In this document: in pieces, positions 1 through 6,618 of the stretch
How positions within the stretch are numbered: the first letter of the stretch is position 1
Layout of the letters: every line of letters starts with the position of its first letter
Origin: JBDHRG01 sp039807445
GTDB lineage: Bacteria > Pseudomonadota > Gammaproteobacteria > Competibacterales > Competibacteraceae
DNA: 16,538 nt
NCBI GenBank assembly: GCA_039807445.1
Contig: JBDHRG010000080.1
Span: forward strand, 1-16,538
Direction of reading: 5' to 3'
Program-made: the position numbers and the translations under genes
Notes under the pieces: model-generated
What the model saw: the letters and a program-made list of their open reading frames with translations, nothing else
Told to the model about the DNA's origin: nothing
The model's database searches: none

Positions 1-74
1 TAGGCGCGATTGGATTCGAACCAACGACCCCCACCATGTCAAGGTGGTGCTCTAACCAACTGAGCTACGCGCCT
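1..74 (-). tRNA. tRNA-Val (anticodon GAC), copy 1
   Basis: Read on the minus strand this folds as a complete cloverleaf: acceptor stem AGGCGCG pairing with CGCGCCT, a D arm, an anticodon stem CCACC/GGTGG around loop TTGACAT (anticodon GAC, reading GUC/GUU valine codons), a five-base variable loop and a T arm containing TTCGAAT. The discriminator base is A at position 1. Any encoded CCA would lie outside the window. It is almost identical to the copy at 169-242, differing by single bases in the D and T loops, so the pair arose by tandem duplication. Confidence 0.97.
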
Positions 75-90
75 GAAGCACAAGCCGTGC

Positions 91-120
91 ATCCTACGGG
101 ACACCCCGTTCCCGACGCAA
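91..120 (-). promoter_or_regulatory. Probable promoter of tRNA-Val copy 1
   Basis: On the minus strand a -35 TTGCGT (115-120) is separated by 18 bases from a -10 TAGGAT (91-96), followed by a GC-rich stretch before the tRNA. The same TTGCGT box at a similar distance precedes the second tRNA-Val, so the duplicated unit seems to include the promoter. This is inferred from sequence pattern only. Confidence 0.5.
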
Positions 121-168
121 GGCCCGCTTTTGAAAACAGCCCGTGCCACGGCGTCCAGCGAAAACTGG

Positions 169-242
169 TAGGCGCGATTGGACTCGAACCAACGACCCCC
201 ACCATGTCAAGGTGGTGCTCTAACCAGCTGAGCTACGCGCCT
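169..242 (-). tRNA. tRNA-Val (anticodon GAC), copy 2
   Basis: This is a complete 74-base cloverleaf on the minus strand, with the same acceptor and anticodon arms as copy 1 and the GAC anticodon in loop TTGACAT. The T loop reads TTCGAGT instead of TTCGAAT. It lies 54 bases downstream of the uvrB stop codon on the same strand and 94 bases upstream of copy 1. CCA is not encoded after the discriminator base: the next bases on the minus strand are CCAG directly after A, so a CCA is arguably present at 166-168. Confidence 0.97.
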
Positions 243-258
243 GAAGCACAGGCCGCGC

Positions 259-287
259 ACTATACGGACCGGAGCCGGACCACGCAA
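259..287 (-). promoter_or_regulatory. Probable promoter of tRNA-Val copy 2
   Basis: On the minus strand TTGCGT (282-287) and TATAGT (259-264) are exactly 17 bases apart, followed by GCGCGGCC. A GC-rich discriminator of this kind is typical of stable-RNA promoters under stringent control. It lies between the uvrB stop and the tRNA, so the tRNAs need not depend on uvrB transcription. Confidence 0.6.
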
Positions 288-296
288 GCCCTTTCC

Positions 297-2327
297 TCAC
301 TGCGGCTCGGGGAAACCGAACGCCTGTTGGCGCAGGCGCTGGATCGCATCGCGCAGCCGCGCCGCCTGTTCGAATTCGAGCTCGCGCGCGTGGCGGTACA
401 TCGCCGCCTCGAGCGCTTTGATCTGCTTCGCCGCCTGCGCCGAACTCAGCGCGGCGTACTCGCCGGCCGGCTCGGCGACGCGCAGCCTGGCGGCGCGCGC
501 CGCGACCGCGCCGGCACCGGGCACCGCACCCTCGAGGATGTCGGCGACCGCCTTGCGCACGCCCTGCGGCACGATGCCGTGGCGCGCGTTGAAGTCGGCC
601 TGCTTGGCGCGGCGGCGCTCGGTTTCGCCGAGCGCGCGCCTGATCGAATCGGTGATCGCATCGGCGTAGAGGATCGCCTTGCCACGCAGGTTGCGCGCGG
701 CACGGCCGATGGTCTGGATCAGCGAGCGCTCGGAGCGCAGGAAGCCTTCCTTGTCGGCATCGAGGATCGCGACCAGCGCCACCTCGGGCATGTCCAGCCC
801 TTCGCGCAACAGATTGATGCCGACCAGCACGTCGAACTCGCCCAGGCGCAGGTCGCGGATGATTTCGACGCGCTCGACCGTGTCGATGTCCGAGTGCAGG
901 TAGCGCACGCGCACGCCGTGCTCGCGCAGGTACTCGGTCAGGTCCTCGGCCATGCGCTTGGTCAGCGTCGTCACCAGCACGCGCTCGTCTCGCGCGACGC
1001 ATACGCGGATCTCGCCGAGCAGGTCGTCGACCTGCGTACGTGCCGGGCGCACCTCGACCTCGGGGTCGAGCAAGCCGGTCGGCCGGACGAGCTGCTCGGC
1101 GACCTGGCCGGCGTGCTCGGCCTCGTACGGCCCGGGGGTGGCCGAGACGAAGATCGTCTGCGGCGCCAAGCACTCGAACTCGTCGAAGCGCAGCGGCCGG
1201 TTGTCGAGCGCCGAAGGCAGGCGGAAGCCGTACTCGACCAGCGTCTCCTTGCGCGAGCGGTCGCCGCGGTACATGCCGCCGAGCTGCGGGACCGTCACGT
1301 GGCTCTCGTCGATGAACAGCAGCGCGTGACCGGGGAGATAGTCGAACAGCGTCGGCGGCGGCTCGCCGGCGGCGCGCCCCGACAGGTGGCGCGAATAGTT
1401 CTCGATGCCCGAGCAGTAGCCGAGCTCGGCCATCATCTCGAGGTCGAAGCGCGTGCGTTGCTCGAGGCGCTCGGCTTCGAGCAGCTTGCCCGCGGTGCGC
1501 AGCTCGGCCAGCCGCAGCGCGAGCTCGTCCTTGATCGCGTCGATCGCCGCGAGCAGCTTGTCGCGCGGCGTCACGTAGTGCGTCTTCGGGTACACCGTCA
1601 GCCGCGGCACGCGGCGCCTGACTTCGCCGGTCAGCGGATCGAAGTACGACAGTTGCTCGATCTCGTCGTCGAACAGCTCGATGCGCACCGCCTCGCACTC
1701 GGATTCGGCCGGGTGGATGTCGATCACTTCGCCGCGCACGCGGAAGGTGCCGCGCTCGAGCGCGAGGTCGTTGCGCACGTACTGCAGCTCGGCCAGGCGG
1801 CGCAGCACCGCGCGCTGGTCGACGCGCTCGCCGCGCACCAGATGCAGGATCATCTTCATGTACGACTCGGGGTCGCCGAGGCCGTAGATCGACGACACCG
1901 TGGCGACGACGATCGTGTCCGGGCGCTCGAGGATGGCCTTGGTCGCCGACAGCCGCATCTGCTCGATGTGCGCGTTGATCGAGGCATCCTTCTCGATGAA
2001 GGTGTCGGATGCGGGCACGTAGGCTTCGGGCTGGTAGTAGTCGTAGTACGAGACGAAGTACTCGACCGCGTTGTGCGGGAAGAAGCCCTTCATCTCGCCG
2101 TACAGCTGCGCCGCCAGCGTCTTGTTCGGCGCCAGGATCATCGCCGGGCGCTGCACCCGCGCGATCACGTTGGCCATCGTGAAGGTCTTGCCGCTGCCGG
2201 TGACGCCGAGCAGCGTCTGGTGCGCCAGACCGTCTGCCAGGCCGCGCACCAGCGCATCGAGCGCGCCGGGCTGGTCGCCGGCGGGGGGGTGATCGGTGTT
2301 CAGCTCGAAGCGGGCAGGTTCGCTCAT
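297..2327 (-). CDS. uvrB: UvrABC excision nuclease subunit B
   Basis: UvrB is the damage-verifying helicase-like subunit of nucleotide excision repair. It receives damaged DNA from UvrA and recruits UvrC for incision. The 676-residue protein has the family's full length and layout. The Walker A motif GVTGSGKT is at residues 41-48. The aromatic beta-hairpin region with YYDYYQPEAYVP is near residue 95, the Walker B-like IDESH is near 340, and helicase motifs such as QTIGRAARN lie in the C-terminal half. The C-terminal UVR domain (ELEFEQAARLRDAI, about residues 640-660) is the UvrC-binding coiled coil. The ATG at 2327 gives the conserved N-terminus, but no good Shine-Dalgarno sequence precedes it. 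It is transcribed divergently from the aminotransferase gene, with 159 bases between them. No LexA box was recognised upstream. Confidence 0.98.
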   Translation of the reverse strand: MSEPARFELNTDHPPAGDQPGALDALVRGLADGLAHQTLLGVTGSGKTFTMANVIARVQRPAMILAPNKTLAAQLYGEMKGFFPHNAVEYFVSYYDYYQPEAYVPASDTFIEKDASINAHIEQMRLSATKAILERPDTIVVATVSSIYGLGDPESYMKMILHLVRGERVDQRAVLRRLAELQYVRNDLALERGTFRVRGEVIDIHPAESECEAVRIELFDDEIEQLSYFDPLTGEVRRRVPRLTVYPKTHYVTPRDKLLAAIDAIKDELALRLAELRTAGKLLEAERLEQRTRFDLEMMAELGYCSGIENYSRHLSGRAAGEPPPTLFDYLPGHALLFIDESHVTVPQLGGMYRGDRSRKETLVEYGFRLPSALDNRPLRFDEFECLAPQTIFVSATPGPYEAEHAGQVAEQLVRPTGLLDPEVEVRPARTQVDDLLGEIRVCVARDERVLVTTLTKRMAEDLTEYLREHGVRVRYLHSDIDTVERVEIIRDLRLGEFDVLVGINLLREGLDMPEVALVAILDADKEGFLRSERSLIQTIGRAARNLRGKAILYADAITDSIRRALGETERRRAKQADFNARHGIVPQGVRKAVADILEGAVPGAGAVAARAARLRVAEPAGEYAALSSAQAAKQIKALEAAMYRHARELEFEQAARLRDAIQRLRQQAFGFPEPQ

Positions 2328-2373
2328 CGGGGGGACACTGTGATCGGGCGGAGGCCGGAGCCGGCCGGCGTGG

Positions 2374-2403
2374 TTCGCGCCTGCCGGAAGTGTCCGTTAT
2401 ACT
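2374..2403 (+). promoter_or_regulatory. Candidate promoter of the aminotransferase gene
   Basis: The sequence TATACT (2398-2403) is a good -10 box in an otherwise very GC-rich intergenic region. The best -35 at an 18-base spacing is TTCGCG (2374-2379), which is weak. The overlapping complement, TATAAC read on the minus strand, could serve uvrB in the opposite direction, but I found no good -35 for it. Transcription from here would give a leader of roughly 75 bases before the ATG at 2487. Confidence 0.4.
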
Positions 2404-2486
2404 CGCACGTTCCGGCCGGGATGGCCCGAGCCCTCGCAAACCGGTCCGCACGCCTTTCCGTCAACCCGCTGTACCGAGCTGCCGAC

Positions 2487-3686
2487 ATGAGCCTGTTTTC
2501 CGCCGTCGAAATGGCCCCGCGCGACCCGATCCTGGGTCTGAACGAGGCCTTCAATGCCGACCCCCGCACGACCAAGGTCAACCTGGGCGTGGGCGTGTAC
2601 TTCACCGACGAGGGCCGCATTCCGCTGCTGCGCGCGGTGCAGGAGGCCGAGAAGGCGCGCCTGGCGGCGCACGCCCCGCGCGGCTACCTGCCGATCGAGG
2701 GCATCGCGGCCTACGACAGCGCGGTGCAGAAGCTGCTGTTCGGCGAGGCTTCGCCGCTGCTCGCCGAGGGCCGCGTGGTCACCGCGCAGTCGCTCGGCGG
2801 CACCGGCGCGCTGAAGCTCGGTGCCGACTTCCTCAAGCGCCTGCTGCCCGAGGCCCGGGTCGCGATCTCCGACCCGAGTTGGGAAAACCACCGCGCGCTG
2901 TTCGAGTCGGCCGGCTTCGAGGTCGTCAACTACCCCTACTACGACGCCGCGACCCACGGTGTGAACCTCGACGGCATGCTGACCGCGCTGAAGGCGCTCC
3001 CCGAGCGCTCGATCGTCGTGCTGCACGCCTGCTGTCACAACCCGACCGGCGTCGACCTGAATCCCGGGCAGTGGCGCCAAGTGCTGGCGGTGCTGGCCGA
3101 GCGCGGCCACGTGCCCTTCCTCGACATCGCCTACCAGGGCTTCGGCGACGGCATCGACGCCGACGCCGCGGCGGTGCGCCTGTTCGCCGACAGCGGCATG
3201 GCGTTCTTCGTCGCCAGTTCGTTCTCGAAGTCGTTCTCGCTGTACGGCGAGCGCGTCGGCGCGCTGTCGATCGTCACCGGCTCGAAGGACGAAGCCGCGC
3301 GCGTGCTGTCGCAAGTCAAGCGCGTGATCCGCACCAATTACTCGAACCCGCCGACCCACGGCGCGGCGGTGGTTTCGGCGGTGCTGAACAGCGCCGAGCT
3401 GCGCGCGATGTGGGAGCAGGAGCTCGGCGAGATGCGCGAGCGCATCCGCGCGATGCGCGGCGCGCTGGTCGACAAGCTGGCCGCCGTCGGCATCGCCCGC
3501 GACTTCGCGTTCGTCAACCACCAGCGCGGCATGTTTTCGTACTCCGGCCTGAGCGCCGTGCAGGTCGAGCGCCTGAAGACCGAGTTCGGCATCTACGCCG
3601 TCGGTACCGGTCGCATCTGCGTCGCCGCGCTGAACAGCGGCAACATCGACGCCGTCGCCCGGGCAGTCGCGCAGGTGCTGAAGTAA
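2487..3686 (+). CDS. tyrB: Class I aromatic/aspartate aminotransferase
   Basis: This is a PLP-dependent class I aminotransferase of the AspC/TyrB group, exchanging amino groups between aspartate or aromatic amino acids and 2-oxoglutarate in the cytoplasm. The 399-residue protein matches the family length (about 396). The PLP lysine is K248 in SSFSKSFSLYGERVG. Other family motifs are HNPTG (184-188), the FLDIAYQGF strand with the PLP-binding aspartate D213 and Y216, NYSNPP in the dimer and substrate region, and GRICVAALN near the C-terminus carrying the substrate-carboxylate arginine. The frame is open far upstream, but the ATG at 2487 gives the conserved MSLFSAVE start; the upstream part is only the antisense of uvrB. 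Substrate preference (aspartate or aromatic) cannot be decided from sequence alone, so the symbol is tentative. Confidence 0.92.
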   Translation: MSLFSAVEMAPRDPILGLNEAFNADPRTTKVNLGVGVYFTDEGRIPLLRAVQEAEKARLAAHAPRGYLPIEGIAAYDSAVQKLLFGEASPLLAEGRVVTAQSLGGTGALKLGADFLKRLLPEARVAISDPSWENHRALFESAGFEVVNYPYYDAATHGVNLDGMLTALKALPERSIVVLHACCHNPTGVDLNPGQWRQVLAVLAERGHVPFLDIAYQGFGDGIDADAAAVRLFADSGMAFFVASSFSKSFSLYGERVGALSIVTGSKDEAARVLSQVKRVIRTNYSNPPTHGAAVVSAVLNSAELRAMWEQELGEMRERIRAMRGALVDKLAAVGIARDFAFVNHQRGMFSYSGLSAVQVERLKTEFGIYAVGTGRICVAALNSGNIDAVARAVAQVLK

Positions 3687-3689
3687 GCG

Positions 3690-3722
3690 GCCCCGAACGG
3701 CCCGCTCCGGCGGGGCGTTTTC
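3690..3722 (+). terminator. Rho-independent terminator after the aminotransferase gene
   Basis: Six bases after the tail of the gene, GCCCCG (3690-3695) pairs with CGGGGC (3711-3716), with further pairing possible inside the loop. A T-rich stretch, GTTTTCGTTT, follows. It probably ends the aminotransferase message before the tRNA-Asn promoter. Confidence 0.7.
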
Positions 3723-3759
3723 GTTTCGGCGCGGTGGCGCGAAACCCCGATCCGGGGGC

Positions 3760-3788
3760 TTGACGCCCCCGGGGCGCATCCGTAACAT
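3760..3788 (+). promoter_or_regulatory. Promoter of tRNA-Asn
   Basis: TTGACG (3760-3765) and TAACAT (3783-3788) lie exactly 17 bases apart, 16 bases before the mature tRNA 5' end. The discriminator GCGCGG is GC-rich, as expected for stringently controlled stable RNA genes. The -35 box sits in the loop of an inverted repeat, CCGGGGGC (3752-3759) with GCCCCCGG (3765-3772). Confidence 0.7.
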
Positions 3789-3804
3789 GCGCGGCCTCGG
3801 CTAC

Positions 3805-3880
<76 letters not shown>

Positions 3881-3883
3881 GAT

Positions 3884-3921
3884 AAAGGAAGGGCCGCTGT
3901 TTCCAGCGGCCCTTCCTTTTT
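3884..3921. terminator. Bidirectional terminator shared by tRNA-Asn and asnS
   Basis: A perfect 16-bp stem (3884-3899 with 3904-3919) with a four-base TTTC loop lies between the tRNA 3' end and the asnS stop codon. On the plus strand the stem runs into a five-T tract ending at 3921. On the minus strand its 3' side ends in TTTATC. It therefore fits as a terminator for both converging transcripts, more strongly for the tRNA. Confidence 0.9.
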
Positions 3922-3927
3922 GCGGTT

Positions 3928-5328
3928 TCAGAAATCCGCATTGCCCGGCGTACGCGGGAACGGGATCACGTCGCGCACGTTGGCCATGCCGGTCACGTAG
4001 CTGAGCAGGCGCTCGAAGCCCAGGCCGAAGCCGGCGTGCGGCACGCTGCCGTAGCGGCGCAGGTCGCGGTACCAGCCGTACGATTCGCGGCTCAGGCCGC
4101 ATTCGGCCATGCGCGCATCGAGCACCTCGAGGCGCTCTTCACGCTGACTGCCGCCGATGATCTCGCCGATGCCCGGCGCCAGCACGTCCATCGCCGCGAC
4201 GGTGCGCCCGTCGTCGCTGAGGCGCATGTAGAAGCTCTTGATCTCCTTCGGGTAGTTCATCACCACCACCGGCCCGCCGACGTGCTTTTCGGCCAGATAG
4301 CGCTCGTGCTCGGACTGCAGGTCCAGCCCCCAGCGTACCGGGTATTCGAAGCGCTCGCCGCTCGCCTCGAGAATACCGATCGCCTCGGCGTAATCCATGC
4401 GCACGAAGGGTTTGGCGACCAGCGCCTCGAGCCGCGCGATCAGCCCCTTCTGGATGCGGTCGTCGAAGAACGCCAGATCGTCGGCGCGCTCGGCGAGCAC
4501 CGCGATGAACACCGCTTTCAGCAGCGCCTCGGCGAGCTCGGCGTTCGCCGCCAGATCGGCGAAGGCGATCTCGGGCTCGACCATCCAGAACTCGGCCAGG
4601 TGACGGCTGGTGTTCGAGTTCTCGGCGCGGAAGGTCGGTCCGAAAGTATAGACCCGGGTCATCGCCAGGCAGTAAGCCTCGACGTTGAGCTGGCCCGAGA
4701 CGGTCAGGAAGGTTTCGCAGCCGAAGAAGTCCCGACTGAAATCGACGCGGCCGTCGGCAGCGCGCGGCAGGTTGGCCAGATCGAGGGTGCTGACGCGGAA
4801 CATTTCGCCGGCGCCCTCGCAGTCCGAGGCGGTGACGATCGGCGTGTGGATCCAGAAGAAGCCCTGCGCATCGAAGAAGCGATGGATCGCCTGCGCCAGC
4901 GCGTGGCGCACGCGCGTGACCGCGCCGAAGGTGCTGGTGCGCGGGCGCAGGTGCGCGACCGTGCGCAGGAACTCGAAGCTGTGCGGCTTGGGCTGGATCG
5001 GATAAGTTTCGGGATCGTCGATCCAGCCGAGCACTTCGATGCGCTCGGCGTGCACCTCGAGCGCCTGCCCTTTGCCCTCCGAGGTCACCAGGACGCCGTC
5101 GACGCGCACCGCGCAGCCGGCACCCAGGTGCTGGACTTCGGCGGCGTAGTTCGGCAGCGCCTGCGGCGCGACCACCTGGATCGCTTCGAAGCACGAGCCG
5201 TCGTACAGCGCGAGGAACGACAGCCCGGCCTTGGAGTCGCGGCGGGTGCGGACCCAGCCTTGCACGCGCACCGGGCTGCCGGGCGCAGCGGCGCCGGCGA
5301 GCAGCGCGGCGATCGAAGGCGTCGTCAT
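3928..5328 (-). CDS. asnS: Asparaginyl-tRNA synthetase
   Basis: This class IIb aminoacyl-tRNA synthetase joins asparagine to tRNA-Asn using ATP. With the ATG at 5328 the protein is 466 residues, the same length I recall for the E. coli enzyme, and it is closely similar along its length. An N-terminal OB-fold anticodon-binding domain contains VRVQGWVRTRRDSKAG. The catalytic core holds motif 2, TFGPTFRAENSNTSRHLAEFWMVEPE, and motif 3, GFGLGFERLLSYVTG, close to the C-terminus PFPRTPGNADF. The frame stays open to an ATG at 5409, which would add 27 residues (MNTVFKTVQGRKK...). I prefer 5328 because of the family length and because the added part is unlike known AsnRS N-termini. The gene converges on tRNA-Asn. 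Many betaproteobacteria are known to make Asn-tRNA by the GatCAB amidation route instead, so transfer of this gene is possible. Confidence 0.97.
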   Translation of the reverse strand: MTTPSIAALLAGAAAPGSPVRVQGWVRTRRDSKAGLSFLALYDGSCFEAIQVVAPQALPNYAAEVQHLGAGCAVRVDGVLVTSEGKGQALEVHAERIEVLGWIDDPETYPIQPKPHSFEFLRTVAHLRPRTSTFGAVTRVRHALAQAIHRFFDAQGFFWIHTPIVTASDCEGAGEMFRVSTLDLANLPRAADGRVDFSRDFFGCETFLTVSGQLNVEAYCLAMTRVYTFGPTFRAENSNTSRHLAEFWMVEPEIAFADLAANAELAEALLKAVFIAVLAERADDLAFFDDRIQKGLIARLEALVAKPFVRMDYAEAIGILEASGERFEYPVRWGLDLQSEHERYLAEKHVGGPVVVMNYPKEIKSFYMRLSDDGRTVAAMDVLAPGIGEIIGGSQREERLEVLDARMAECGLSRESYGWYRDLRRYGSVPHAGFGLGFERLLSYVTGMANVRDVIPFPRTPGNADF

Positions 5329-5343
5329 CAGGCTTCTGCTCTC

Positions 5344-5367
5344 AAAAAGGTGAACAAAGGTGTTCAC
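5344..5367 (-). promoter_or_regulatory. Attenuator-like hairpin in the asnS leader
   Basis: On the minus strand GTGAACA and TGTTCAC form a perfect 7-bp stem with a CCTT loop (5350-5367), followed by C and five T residues (5344-5348). This ends 15 bases before the asnS start codon. The layout is that of a small intrinsic terminator, which would abort the message before the gene unless the hairpin is prevented from forming. It could also simply be a structured leader. The stem is short, so this is tentative. Confidence 0.4.
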
Positions 5368-5409
5368 GCTTTTCTTCCTGCCCTGAACCGTCTTGAAGAC
5401 CGTATTCAT

Positions 5410-5750
5410 GTCTGACAGGCGTCACTTTCCCAACTGCAAACAGGCACTTCCTTGTTCCTGTCGCAGTGTCTGCCGTTGCCGGACAGACTCGCCACGGGTA
5501 GGGCAGTTGTGGTTGCCAGCCTTGGCGAAGCACCTCAAACCGTAGCAGGGTCGGGGCGCAACGCAAGGCTGAAGACGGCTTCGTGCTTCCTTGCAAACAC
5601 CATTGCTCACTATCGCGCACACTTGGCTCTACCAGAGTCAAGCTCCCCTGGCAAGCGCCGCGGACGCTCCGCGGCACGGGATGTGAACGGCGCTTGCGAT
5701 GGTGGCATAGTGGCCGTCCCCCCGCAAAAACCGCCCGAGGAGTCCGCCCG
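5410..5750. other. Gene-free, hairpin-rich region of lower GC
   Basis: No convincing coding sequence was found in this 341-base stretch between asnS and the amidase gene; the open frames crossing it resemble no family I know. By hand count, 5341-5460 is about 48% GC and 5581-5640 about 52%, against clearly higher values in the flanking genes. It holds a stem GTCTGCCG/CGG-A-CAGAC at 5468-5488 and a long-range pairing CAGCCTTG (5518-5525) with CAAGGCTG (5564-5571). Near the amidase gene there are nested inverted repeats: GCAAGCGCC (5651-5659) with GGCGCTTGC (5689-5697), enclosing CCGCGG (5658-5663) with CCGCGG (5669-5674). The asnS promoter must lie here, but no clear -35/-10 pair stands out. 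Confidence 0.5.
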
Positions 5751-6530
5751 ATGCAAGTCGTCGCCGTCCAGCTCGACATCGCTTGGGAAGACAAGGCCGC
5801 CAGCTGCGCGCGCGCGCACGAACTGGTCGCCGCTGCGCGCCCCGAGCCCGGCGCGCTGGTGGTACTGCCGGAGATGTTCGCGACCGGCTTCAGCATGAAG
5901 GTGCCGCGCATCGCCGAGGGCGAGGAACGCGCAGCCGAGCGCTTCCTCGCGGCGCTGGCGCGGGAGTTCGGCGTCTACGTCACCGGCGGCGTGGTCAACC
6001 GCGCCGCGGACGGTCGTGGGCTGAACGAATCGCTGACGATCGGCCCCGACGGGCGCGAGCTCGCACGCTACGCCAAGTGCCATCCCTTCTCGTTCGCCGG
6101 CGAAGACCGGCACTACGCCAAGGGCACGGAGCCGCTGTGCTGGGACTGGAGCGGGATCACGGTCGCGCCGGTGGTGTGCTACGATTTGCGCTTCCCCGAG
6201 CTGTTCCGCCACGCCGTGCGCCGCGGCGCGCAGCTGTACACGGTGATCGCCAACTGGCCGGCGAAGCGCGAAGCGCACTGGCTGACGCTGCTGCGCGCCC
6301 GCGCGATCGAGAACCAGGCCTGGGTGGTCGGCGTCAACCGCAGCGGCGACGATCCGTGGCTGCACTATCCGGGCCGCAGCCTGATCGTCGATCCGTACGG
6401 CGAAGTGCTGGCCGACGCCGGCAGCGCCGCCGGCTGCATCGCCGCCGCGATCGACCCGGCCGCGCTTGCCGCGTACCGCACCGAGTTCCCGGCGCTGGCC
6501 GACCTGCGTCCGGAGTTCCTGGGGGGCTGA
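5751..6530 (+). CDS. Carbon-nitrogen hydrolase, omega-amidase (YafV/Nit2-like)
   Basis: This nitrilase-superfamily amidase probably hydrolyses omega-amides such as 2-oxoglutaramate or 2-oxosuccinamate, the by-products of glutamine or asparagine transamination. The 259-residue protein has the Glu-Lys-Cys triad: E41 in VVLPEMFATGF, K109 in ARYAKCHPF and C143 in VVCYDLRFPELFR. The CYDLRFPE context and ANWPA...HW...LLRARAIENQAWVVGVNR closely follow E. coli YafV. The ATG at 5751 is preceded by CGAGGAG at suitable spacing; the longer open frame upstream is not needed. A role in methionine salvage or amide repair is known for relatives but is not shown here. It appears monocistronic, with a hairpin after the stop. 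Confidence 0.9.
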   Translation: MQVVAVQLDIAWEDKAASCARAHELVAAARPEPGALVVLPEMFATGFSMKVPRIAEGEERAAERFLAALAREFGVYVTGGVVNRAADGRGLNESLTIGPDGRELARYAKCHPFSFAGEDRHYAKGTEPLCWDWSGITVAPVVCYDLRFPELFRHAVRRGAQLYTVIANWPAKREAHWLTLLRARAIENQAWVVGVNRSGDDPWLHYPGRSLIVDPYGEVLADAGSAAGCIAAAIDPAALAAYRTEFPALADLRPEFLGG

Positions 6531-6533
6531 AAC

Positions 6534-6562
6534 GCGGAAGCCGGGCCGAGCCCGGCTTCCGC
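6534..6562. terminator. Hairpin between the converging amidase and Trp-rich genes
   Basis: A perfect 13-bp GC-rich stem (6534-6546 with 6550-6562) with a CGA loop begins four bases after the amidase stop. The following bases, TTCC, are only weakly T-rich, so termination may be inefficient or rely partly on Rho. A second inverted repeat, GGACGGC (6573-6579) with GCCGTCC (6606-6612), lies next to the 3' end of the opposing gene. Confidence 0.6.
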
Positions 6563-6618
6563 TTCCAGGGCCGGACGGCGCGCAGGACGCGCACCGCGGC
6601 CCCGTGCCGTCCGCCGGC

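Noticed and set aside
1..242. tRNA genes as possible integration (attachment) sites for an island.
   Set aside because: The neighbouring DNA contains housekeeping genes, with no integrase and no displaced tRNA fragment in the window.
36..2486. A very long open frame on the plus strand running through the tRNA-Val genes and antisense to all of uvrB, in frame with the aminotransferase.
   Set aside because: It is the mirror of a real GC-rich gene, with Arg/Ala/Leu/Asp-rich low-information sequence and no family resemblance. The aminotransferase proper begins at the ATG at 2487.
4036..5415. A 459-codon open frame on the plus strand opposite asnS.
   Set aside because: It is the antisense shadow of a clearly conserved synthetase gene. 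It has no ribosome-binding site and no recognisable domain.
5461..5640. Possible integron attC site or insertion-sequence end, because of the paired arms.
   Set aside because: I could not find the conserved attC core triplets in proper positions, terminal inverted repeats, or a flanking target duplication.
5342..5911. A 189-codon minus-strand frame across the asnS-amidase gap.
   Set aside because: It overlaps the well-supported amidase on the other strand and the asnS leader, has no ribosome-binding site, and resembles no protein family I know. A shorter piece (5422-5622) is equally unsupported.
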